Position numbers and translations under genes: made by a program. A model generated the notes under the pieces. It was not told the origin of the DNA, searched no databases, and saw only the letters and a program-made list of their open reading frames with translations. A DNA stretch of 64,000 nt, taken from NCBI GenBank assembly GCA_016165875.1, contig JABBOT010000013.1:11109478-11173477 (forward strand). Reading direction: 5' to 3'. Positions 25,501 to 37,500 of this stretch are shown one piece after another. Origin of the DNA: Acanthopleura granulata (Eukaryota; Mollusca; Polyplacophora; Chitonida; Chitonidae). The first letter of the stretch is position 1. Every line of letters starts with the position of its first letter.

Positions 25501-28500
25501 CTGGAATTTTGATTTCTTTCTTGTAAAGTTCAGACAAAGGAGGCGGCAGAGACAAGCCTGCATATAGGTGTCTGACATTTTGGAAAACAGCCCTTTGGAC
25601 AAAGTATATGACCATGTTGTCGGTGTTAATTATTACAGGGTCTCTAGTTTCTCTCGGAGCATACCACGCTAACCAAAGGAGTGTTTTCAAAAATGTCAAG
25701 CGCATATTTGCAAAGTCAAGATACTTGTCTGTCTGTAGATTGAATACACCAGCAATTTATTCAGTCCCAATTACATATACGAGAATCTCAGGATTCCCCA
25801 TGCCTTTGTGATTTTGGTGCCATGGTAGCAGCTTTAGGCTGGAGTTGTTTGGGTGACCTTATGCGAAATCATTTGTTCTGCACCAGTGACAGACACCTGA
25901 GCTTGTTCTGCACCAGTGGCAGACACCTTAAGCTTGTTCTGCATCAGTGGCAGACACCTTAAGTGTGTTCTGCACCAGTGGCAGACACTTTAAGCTTGTT
26001 CTTCACCAGTGGCAGTCACCTTAAGCGTGTTCTGCAGACACCTGAGCTTGTTCTGCACCAGTGGCAGACACCTTAAGCTTGTTCTGCACAAGTGGCAGAC
26101 ACCTTAAGTGTGTTCTGCACCAGTGGCAGACACTTTAAGCTTGTTCTTCACCAGTGGCAGACACCTTAAGCTTGTTCTGCACCAGTGGCAGACACCTTAA
26201 GCTTGTTCTGCACAAGTGGCAGACACCTTAAGTGTGTTCTTCACCAGTGGCAGTCACCTTAAGCTTGTTCTACACCAGTGGCAGTCACCTTAAGCGTGTT
26301 CTGCAGACACTTTAAGCTTGTTCTTCACCAGTGGCAGTCACCTTAAGCGTGTTCTGCAGACACCTTAAGCTTGTTCTGCACAAGTGGCAGACACCTTAAC
26401 AATGTTCTACACCAGTGGCAGACACTTTAAGCTTGTTCTGTACCAGTGGCAGACACCTTAAGCCTGTTCTGTATCAGTGGCAGACACCTTAAGCTTGTTC
26501 TACCCCAGTGGCAGACAGCTTAAGTTTGCTCTCCATCTCAAGGTTACAGGAGCGAATTGATATTTTCGTACTATTTATGTAGTAAATTTGTCAACTTCAA
26601 ACCCTAAAATATACATCCCCAAACGTTCGAGAGGTGCTGTGCCACGCCATCAAAATGCAGCTTGGACTTTGCTCTGCAACATGTCAGAAATCAACCCAGC
26701 ATGACCATTGTATTTTTTAGCTGTTTCTCCTGTAAGTTACATAACAGTATTTTGTCCCCTTGGTACCTCCAGTTGTGGGGAGTAACCCTGGCAAAAAGTT
26801 TTCACTTCTGTCCAAAGCAGATAATATTCTGATCTATTTTAAGTAGGCGTAAAATGACTATAGAAATTTATGATGTATTGAAACATAGACTCTCTGTGTG
26901 GCAGTATTACCTAGTTATTGCTTCAGCACTATTCAATTCAGAGCTAAATCTTGGACCTATTTGTTTGAAGTCAGGTTGTGTAAACTCAAAATCTGGGTGT
27001 CACATGTGATACTATAAAGCTCATTAGTAGTATGGGGGTTTGCTGTGGGCATGTCATTAATAATTTCCGGAAAGTTTCTAACCAGTGATGAAAAATAGGA
27101 ATAAAATGGAGAGGATTATAAGAGATAGAAAATTTGCCTCGAATTGAGAAATTTAAAAAATAAAATTTTTGGCAATGTTTTTTCATTTCTCCTTGAATGG
27201 AATAGAGAGGTTAATAAGAGATATAAAGTATGCTTCGAAATGAGAAATCAAAAAAAAAAAAAATTTTTGGACACAAGGTTTTTATTCCTTAAAACCATAA
27301 TCTTCCTTATAGAGTCCCTATTCATGTATCCTTCAAGTGAAATAGCTGGTCAGTCAAAAGAGTTAAAGGGGATTCACCTGTATTTCTCTCTTAGACTGGC
27401 CTGAAATACCTGCAACTGGAGTTGGAGCAGATGGAGTGGAGACAGAAGAGAGAGATAGATGAGATAAAACATAATGTGGGTAAGTTTACCTGATGATAAC
27501 AGAGATAAAATGCAATGTGGGTAAGTTTGTCTGAGGGTAGCTGAGATGACACACAGTGTGGATATAAAGTTGTCCACATTTGGCAGAAATAAAATACAAT
27601 GTGGGTAAGATTGTCTGACTATACCAGAGATAAAACACCATGTGGGTAAGTTTGTCTGACGAGAGCAAGATAAATCATGATGTAGGTAAGTTTTTCTGAA
27701 GTTAGCATAGATAAGACATGATGTAGGTAAGTTTGTCTGAAGTTAGCATAGATAAGACATGATGTGGTAAGTTTGTCTGAAGTTAGCTTAGACAAGACAT
27801 GATGTAGGTAAGTTTGTCTGAAGTTAGCATAGATAAGACATGATGTAGGTAAGTTTGTCTAATGTTAGCATAGATAAGACATGACGTGGTAAGTTTGTCT
27901 GAGGTTAGCATAGATAAGACATGATGTGGTAAGTTTGTATGAAGATAATGATAAGAAACATTCTGGTTAAGTTTGTCTGAAGCCAGCAGAGATCAAACAA
28001 TGTGGCTAAGATTGTCTGAAGATAGCAGAAATAAAACATTATGTGGATAAGTTTGTTTGAAGATGGCAGAGATAAAACACAATGTGGGTAAGTTGTCAAC
28101 TCTTATCGACTCTAGTTCCTGTTATGAGAGTACTTAAAGTTAGTCATGCTGAAGTTGTGTGAATACTGTTGTGTGAATATTTGACTTGGAGACCTGTTTG
28201 ATATAAAATACAAAAGAAATCGACACGTAGGCAGTGAAATCCAGCATCTTCCCATTTTACTTCGTTTAGGGCATTACTTTAATCGTTCACGTAAATAATG
28301 ATTGAAAGATAACTCCCTAGCACCCTGTAGTTTCTCAGGGATTAAACATACCTGTGTGCCATTGCAAAGCAAAAATGAAAGTGAAAGTTTTTTTTTTAAA
28401 TTTAATACAACATTACATGTTGAGAAAGCATTAAGTGAGATTCAATCTTTCTCTGAACAGAACTTACCCTATCAGAGATGAAGAAGGGGATGGAGACAGA

Positions 28501-31500
28501 AAAACAGGCGCTGGTGGAAGAGCTGAAGAAGAAATATGAGGAAGATGTTCAGAAAGCTGTAGATGAAACAAAAAAGAAACAGTGGGTAAGACTGAAGGTT
28601 TCTGTTCTTTTTTAATTAGTATACTGCTCCCTGGAAATAATGTATCCACTGGGGGACAAGTTTTTCTAATCGCGCTGTAATCAAATTCTCAAAAAATTTG
28701 AATCCAGACAAGGGAGGTAATTTGTGAAGGCTAGAGTAAACAGCCCTTCAGATGTTACTGACCACGACTATAAACATGTGCATAGGGATGTCAAATACTT
28801 CTGTTCAATGATCTTCACGTTTTTTTTTTATTAAATGTCACTTGTAAAATCAAACTCGTTGCATTCTCGCAATGAAGTTTTCAAGTTCATGTAATGGAAC
28901 ATTTACGTGTGATTAATGGCGCCAGACCCGACTGTAGTTGATTGCTTTTATATCTGCGAACCATGAGTCCCTGAGGAAGAACATAGACATAGATTTGACC
29001 ATTGTTCAAAATTCTGTAAATTTTTGTTGAATAATGTATGTTTTCTAACAGAACAGACCTTAAAGTCAAAGACCGCTGATGACTGAGGCACTGTTCATGA
29101 AAAAAAATGTCCAAAATTCTCTCTTGAATGCAAAGAAACTGTTTGAATTTGTCTGAATTTGTTGCTGAATTATCATCGTTTAGGGATCTGAAGTCTATGT
29201 CAATGACTTTAAGCTTTTAAGAGATCAACCAATCAGAGAGCCAGGAGAGATCAGGTGTTTATAAGCTGTGACGTAAATGTTCTGATTTGACTGACAGTGT
29301 AACGTGTAATAGCATAGGGACAGGACATTGTTTTAATGTTATATATGTTAATTTTAATAAGTACATGAGTGAACAATGCGTCAAAGTATTTCCAGATCAT
29401 TGTGTTACAGCGAGAGCAAGTTTCTTTATCATTTCATGTTATAAATTTACATATATACATAACTTTCAACCACAACATTGGCAGCTTACTACAGTATCAG
29501 GTGAAAAGAGTGTTCTGTGCTTGGAACAGTTATGTCACAGCCCACACAAAATGGCTGCGTTTTATGTTAGCTGAAGGAAAACAATCAAATGCTAATTTCC
29601 ACTGTCGTAGTAGCTATTACAAAAAGTACCATACCGAACGGAACATAATATTGTCCAACCTTTTTGGTAAAAGTAACTTTAAACATTTGCTTTTTTCACT
29701 TTAAATTCATATGGTCTTGAAAGAAAGCAAGTCCAGATCGTCATTTGTAAGAAAACAAAGATTGCAGTGCAAAGCTTGTGGATGAGTGATGAAGAGACCT
29801 AAGATGCTTAAAATGAGAACAGAGGAGAATCGTTGTGAAGTTGTCCTGGATAGAGCAAAGATGGCTCTCAAATACATATATTTCCAGTTCTATTTACAGT
29901 ACACAGCTGCTGAAGAGACTGATAAAAATTTTTAACAGGACTCCCACCGATCTCATTGGCTAGTCTGTCATGGCAATTTCACAGAAAAATGATAACCTGC
30001 AAGGAGAACGCCATGAACCCTAACTCTCCACCATTCAGAGTTTTAGAGGATATGCTCCTACAGCTAAATGTCCCATATGTCGAGTGCCACATGCCTGGAG
30101 AATACATAATTAGGTACAAACTGTGGTGGTTGACTCGTCTGTGCGACTGCTGAATTTAGGTGGGGCTTAATATTTTCGTGTACAAAAATGAAAATAAAGG
30201 ACAATTAGAGAGCAGCAATAAGGTATATTGAGAGCATTAATAGCATTGTATTATTTGAAGCAGGTCAGCTGAAATCACCTGCACACATGATAAAATTATG
30301 TCTTGTTTATGGCGGATAAGGATGGCCTACACGATTGAGTTTATATTTATCTTTTTATGAATTCAAGTTGCTTTATTATAATCTTGGTGTACACTCAACT
30401 TTAGTTTTATAGGATATGTTGGGGAGCACCTGTGACAAGAATGTTGTTACCGGTTTATTTTTTACCAATGAACAACAACAAAACAAAATGAGGGATACCA
30501 CAGTATCGCGTTAGTTCGGATTTGGCACTAAATCAATCCACCTAAATTTGAGGGACCAGGTAGCATGAAATGACTGAACTCATTGATCAGGACAACTGCT
30601 GTGAAACTTTGAAGTTCCCCGCCGGAAGAATGAATGTATGCGTTACTTTTGGGAGTTATTGAAGTTCCAATGTCTTGAGGATAGATATGGTTTAAACTTC
30701 AGTGTTTCTTTAGTAAAACAAAGAAGAAGTTTTCTTTAGTTTAGCCTAAGTTTGTTCATTTCTCATGAAGATAAACTGTGCTTTAGAATTCTTTTTTCAT
30801 GTCCGTTACTGTAAATCTTATGCCTTATCAATCATTAAAGCAGTTTTTCAAGGTTAGTGTATGCATACAGTTACTGTAAAAAAGAAGCCAAAAATGATTT
30901 GTTTGTGTTACCACAGTTATAAGCTTCATAAAACTATGAGAATTATTTCTCTAGACCCTAGACGGTTTCCCAAGGTTGAAATATTGCTTTCAGCGGTCAT
31001 TGACAAGGTTGAAGAAGTAGGATAATTTTGTTGCTCTTGACAGTGTGCTAACTGTGGGAAGGAGGCTATCTTTTACTGCTGCTGGAACACAAGTTACTGT
31101 GACTATCCATGCCAGACAGCTCATTGGCCACAGCACATGGACAGCTGCACCCAATCTCAAAGCCCAGAGCAGTCAGCTGCCCAATCCAACCAGTCACATT
31201 CCACAAATGCTCCCACGGCTCAGACAGGGAATGGTGTACCTGGGCAGGGTGGTACAGTGATACAAAACAAAGCGGATGGAAATTCGAGGCCAAAACAGGT
31301 ATGTTGTGTAACGAGTCATCGTGGAGTTTTGGATGGAACATACAAGGCAGATGTTCGTGTAGCCCTGGGCCTGCAACATTACGAGCACGTAGCTGCCATG
31401 ACGACGTAAAGCCTACAGTGCTGGTTGCCACGGTAGTTGCGTGCTCGTAACGTTAAGAGGGCATACTGCAAATGGGCCCAGGCCGCGCATCCCAAAGCTG

Positions 31501-34500
31501 CCTTAAGTCAGACTTAGTCTTAACGTGTGGCGTAATCCCAGAACTTAAGATTTGGACTTACGCACTACTCACGAAAGCTAAAGGCAGCTCTTAGTAATAT
31601 GATAAAATTCATAACTTAAGTGACAACTTTAACACAGTAAACCGTTAAGATGAAGTCTAACACAGCTTCATGATACTGATGTCTGGCTCTTAAATGAACC
31701 AAATCACTTCATATATATGAAGGTGTCATTGGTTTAGACATGTTACATGGTTAAATTGCTGGCTCATTGAGACTATCAGGCTTTGACTAGTGAGGTTGTG
31801 TGTTCAAATCCAACTCGCGCTGTGTTTACGCATGCTTTTAAGCCTGGAAGTTTCTGAGGTACTTAGCAAACATGGCAGATTTTTCAGCAGTTTTTGGACA
31901 GTCCGATTAAACTGAAAGCCGACTAACCGATTCATACACTAACATATAGCTGAGTATGTCAGCTTTCGAACAAACATCTTTTTAGTTGAGATTGGAATAT
32001 TTCTGCATATTTTGTGTCCAGTTCCGACCCAGGTGTTCAAGTTATGTACCTTGCTGTATATGTTTGGCATATAAAGCATTTGTATGTTCAGTAACCTAAG
32101 ACCATGAGCAGGTGTTTCAATAATTGGGGGATTGGGACGGTGCAAGAATGTTCCTGGGTTTGTGTGGATTTAAAACGCACTTGACCCAAATGTGTTTGGA
32201 TGCGATTAAGATTTAAGCGGATTGGGTCTATTTGTATACATTTTTGAACCACCAATACCTGAGCACTACGATCTGCATAGAAATGTTGTGTATACAGAGG
32301 AAATTACGTTAACTGGACCTTGCAAATTTTTTGTTCCATTTAGTTCATTGTTCAATTCACCAATGTAGAACCGAATGAATGTTCTGACTACAAAATTCCA
32401 GACTTGCGACGGGAACTCAGAATAATAGAGTCGGACCATTGTGAAGGAAACTGAACCAAAATGACCAGAATAACATAAACACTATCTGAAAGTGCCAAAG
32501 AATGCATTTCTTCTCTGTACTGGTGGACAGCCAAGATATTTCTTAGTACACATCATGGAAATATGCAAATGCTTGTCTGATTATTTGTTCTGTTTATTTC
32601 AGAGAAATGATTGGGTTCAAGACAACATGTCATCAAATCTTCTAATTCAACAGGAACAAAATGATATTGGAAGGCGTGGCATGATCGGTGTATCGGCCAA
32701 TGGAACATCACATATGAGGAACTCTTCCAATCAGGTATCATTGTTTTATTTCTGATTGAAGTCCATATAATAGGCTGGGCTGTCTAATATTTTTTTTGTT
32801 GAATGTAGCCTGACACTACCAGAAAAGACAGGGTAGATTTAAAGCATTAGATACAGATTTTAAAGAAGCTAATGTGGGAAAGTCATCCAGAAGCCTGCTG
32901 ATGGTTTCAAGTTCCCCCAGGCTTTGCCCATTTCCTTCTGCTTTAATATTGTCCTCTGTCGTATATGTGAAATGTGTTTTTTGTACGGCACAACTAAGAA
33001 AAGAAAAAAATTGTCATTCGCAAAAAAAAAAAAAAAAAAGCAAAACAAGTTTTATCAAAAGTCAGATCTACACTTTACTGTTGTGCCCTTTTAGGGGTTA
33101 GGCTGGATTATGCCCAGTAACGTATTTTTGGTGAAGGCCAAGAGGAAAAAGACAAATTTCGATTAGAGGTCACATGAATTCGCATCCAATGGAAATGTTA
33201 ACATACTTAGGATAAATAAGGTCTTATTCCTATCTAATATCTGACGTTTATAGGAATCCGTGCAGTTAACAGCTTGTGGTTTCTGAATCTACTTATTTAC
33301 TTTTGTATTTATTTATTTGCATCAGAGGTCAACAGGCATACACAAAATTACAGACTTGATAGTAATACTATATACATGACAGCGTTAAATAAGTAAAATA
33401 TTAAATATATGAGACATAATACAGGTAGCAAATTATATCATTTGTATAATTTTTTTTTATAAATGTGTTAAATGCAGAATGAACATAAAACTTAAGCACA
33501 GAGATATACCATGTTTAAATTTTATTTATGTATTTTGATTGGTGTTTTACGCCGTACTCAAGAATATTTCACTTATAATTTGACATTATGGTGGGAGGAA
33601 ACCGGGCAGAGCCCGGGTGAAACCCACGACCATCCACAGACCTACCCACGTACGGCCGGAGAGGAAGCCAGCATGAGCTGGACTTGAACTCACAGCGACT
33701 GCATTGGTGGAAGGCTTCGGATCATTGTGCTGCGATAGGGCGCTAAGCGACCATGTTTACTGTCATCTCAAAAGAGAAAATATCTGAAAATGTCTCATAC
33801 TTAAAACACAGTTACTAGTGGATGGTGACCACACAACACAAGCATAATCCAGGTGAAAACCTACGATACCAATGAGGTGTACAGATTAATTAGTGACTTG
33901 TGGTTTGGAAAAAGGTTGCACAACCTTTTAAAAGACCCTAATATTTTAAATGCTTTGGTTAAGAAAGGGAAAGAAATGGTAGGACTATGGGACATAGCCA
34001 TCGTGTAAGTTAAGATCAGTTGGATGCACAGTGTACAGGTCCAAACCTGGGGCTGCCATTATCCGCAGGTTGCTGGCAATGACCACTAAAGGCCAGAGAG
34101 GAAGACATCATTTAATTTAATATTTAAAGGAACACCTGGTAAAATATGCCACGGTTGAATTGTTTGTGTGCTACCTACAGAGAGCATGATTACACGCTTC
34201 ATTATATGGTGATAAAACTTAGGCAGATAAATAAATACAGTATTTGACGAAAAATTCAGCAGAAAAGGGCAATAAAGTCGTAAAATCCATGTAGTTTTCG
34301 CTGTTGAAACATACATACATGAGTTTTGAGTTGTCTGTCATCCTACCCTCCAAACAGTCCTCAAATCACTTTTCTAATATCATTGGAAGTTTCAGGCTCT
34401 GACAAAATAAGTTACCCTTAATACCTTAACCTTTTTGCATACGAAAGGGCATCTTTCAGTGCAATTTATTCATCTGTTTAATTTGTTGTTTTGAGACATA

Positions 34501-37500
34501 ACTGTGTTGGATGGATTGGCCAATTACACAGCTTTAAAAAACATGGTTTTATCAATCTTCGCAGAATAATACTCTCAGAATTTGCTTGAATAAACACCTT
34601 GTGAAGAGGGTGTGAAAAGCTTGAAGAATTGCAGTAGTCGTGGACGAAAATTCACATACATCATGTTTTAAACTGCATGTTGTATTTCTTCAGATCCTTG
34701 CCACGAGTTCCCCTCTGGTTCACGCAGGGTCGACAAACGCGAGTCCGTTTTCCGGGCCGAGGCAGCTGGCAGACCAGACCCCCCTGCTGCAGGTTGGTCA
34801 GGTGATGTCAAGTCAAATCCGACAGCTGACTCAGCCAGCCATGGGCCTGACAGAGCAGATGTTACGGGGAAACCAAGCAGGACAGCTCCAGCCACAGAGC
34901 CGCCAAATGCTCCAGGGAGGCCAAGGGGGACAACTGCTGCAGGCAGAGAGCTTACAGCTACAGTACATCGCCCAGCAGGGGCAGGCGGCCCACCCTCAGG
35001 CTTGTCAGGTGACTGGGCCTCACCCACAGGCACACCACACCCCCCACCCTCATGCCCATCCCTCGCCCCACCCTCAGCCACACCCACCACTGCCCACCCA
35101 TCTCCGAGGCTATCACTCTGCTGTCCACCAGGTATCTCTTCCCTACTCGTTCGTGCATGGATCTTGCTGGGGTGTAGTCTAATAGGATAGCCAGTATTTC
35201 TTAGCCTTTTTGCATGTGAAATAATAAGAAGAACCTCAGATCTGCTATATTTTCCCTTAAAATTCATCCAGAGTACAGCCTTGCACAAGGTAAAATACAG
35301 TAATACTTTTGAAGCTGAAGTTTACCCTTTCTGGTGGAATAGCGGCCTTTCATATAAACAACTTTGAGGCAACTTTTCGAGATTGAAATCGACTTTTAAT
35401 TGTCATGAATGAAATTTTAGGTCAGATACACTATCGATGTTCTTGATACTAAAATAGTAGCATTACATTTAAATACGACAACAACAAAAATGATAGCCAA
35501 ATGTGGATAGGGTTATATTGACGTTTAAAGTATCGGAATATTTGGCACGGCACCTGTATATGTAGGCAGAGGTGAAGAAAGTCCGGTATTTAGCAAGTAG
35601 CTGTGGTTTCAACGTAGCATGCTCTACCATCATTAGGCATTTGTACCCTTCATTTATGCTGGCATGAAACTTCTTCCTCACTGTGTCATCCTTTTTCAGT
35701 CGGTTATGTGCACAGCCCAAGGCTGGTAATAGTCGTATAGAATATGACTCCGTGTTCTAACTCATAAGACATATATGTTTGTCTTCTGTGACTGGGTGAA
35801 GAATACGTACTTCTCAACAATGACAACATGCACTCAGGATGTCACCAAAAACCATCATAAATTTGGAGCTGGAGTAAAGCCAGTTAGCTAAGGAACCAAT
35901 CCGATAAGCCTCTTCTTCTATCATGATGAAACACTGCTGCTTCCATGAAGCCGAGGAACTGCTTCGTTTTGGAAAAGTCTAATTTGCGATTAATTCCAAA
36001 TCACACACCCACCAATTATCTAAAATACTGAATCCAGGCATGCACAACCAATTCAGTCAAACCCAGCTCGACAACGGGCTTTCAGTAAATTCCATAGTTA
36101 TTTGGCATTACTCCAGCACCAAATTTATGATAATTTGGGTGATATCCAGGCCGCATTCTGTCGTTGAGATGTATCTTGTCTTCGCCAGCCTATGGAGCGA
36201 TGGATATATCACTGGACTTAGAACACAGATTTATACTCTATAGGGCAAGGCTGGTAGGTAGTTCTCATTGCAGCCTCTGCAGTAGCGTGCCACTAGCTGG
36301 CTAGTAGTGAGCTTGTGCTTTGATCATGTACGCATAGTAGTGTGCCCCTAGTTGGCTAGTGGTGTGCGTATGCTTAGGTCATGTACGTGTTGTTGTCTGG
36401 TGTTGAGGGGTCATAAACAGCTTGTAAAAAGTTACCTTTAATGGATTACCCTACCCATAGGTCTGAAACTTGTAGCCATAAAGACGTGATAGGCTGGCTC
36501 CATCTTTACGCCTCTTAGGCTGCCCATTTAGTTTTCAGTAGATAGGTCAGACGCGTTTTGCAATGCCTGGTTGCAATACAAAATGTTTAAAACAGCACAG
36601 TTTTTTTTATCTAAAAGTTGAATTGAAAGTAGTTCAGTTCGCAGTTTTATGCTGTACCATCTGCGATGGCCTAGCATCAGTTCTTGCTGAGATGTTTGCA
36701 TTATATCAACATTTGGTAAGCTGGTATAGGTGCGGCCATGTGAGGCCTTGCTAGATCTGAAAGGTCAAGCATTCGCACAAAAGAAAAGGTCGTCCAGGCT
36801 CCTTGGCTCCAGTTCACCAGGGCCGAGAGTCAGTAATGTGGTAATGTGTATCTGACCGATGAGGCACAAAAGGAAATTTAATTACGAAAACGCCCATCTT
36901 GTGGATAGGAATGTAATGTACACGTAGTGTAGGCGTGCTGGCAGGTAGGAACAGAAACGGCACCACTCGCCAGGGTTTCGGGACTAACCAGACTCACAGA
37001 CATTTGCAAGAACTCTAGATCCCTGACAGTTGGAGCTAGGCTAGATAAACAGTACTGAGGTACTTGTACACTAGTTTGCCGCTGGTGAGGTACACTTTGT
37101 CTCCTGAATACTTCATCAGAATGCTCAGAATGGAATTAGGCTTGGTTGTAGTTCATGAAGGCAGGATTTCTGGTGTTTATCACAGTGAAGGCATGTCGAG
37201 ATTGTGTTGCAAATTCAGGCCAGGCTCCGTTTTCAGGAAGCACACTTACATGCAGCTGAGTATGCCATAAACTACCATATGATTTATGTTCTAGAGATAT
37301 GAAATGCACTTACCCTAATTCTTCAACCTTTTCAACCATCTCTGCAACCAATATTTTCAAACTTTGTGATGAACTCTGGGGTGTAGAGAAATAATTTCTA
37401 CAGTTTTATGAAGCTGGCATCTTTAATCACACAAACGAACTGTTTTAAGCATCGTTGTCATAATCATTGTATGGATAAATCCTGTTGAAAAAAGGTTCAA

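Noticed and set aside
29369..29704. Plus-strand ORF of 111 codons in intron 18
   Set aside because: No domain, A+T-driven residue content, no acceptor-donor pair in frame.
34668..35288. Minus-strand ORF of 206 codons
   Set aside because: Shadow of the G+C-rich, stop-poor exon 21, whose plus frame is flanked by proper splice sites.
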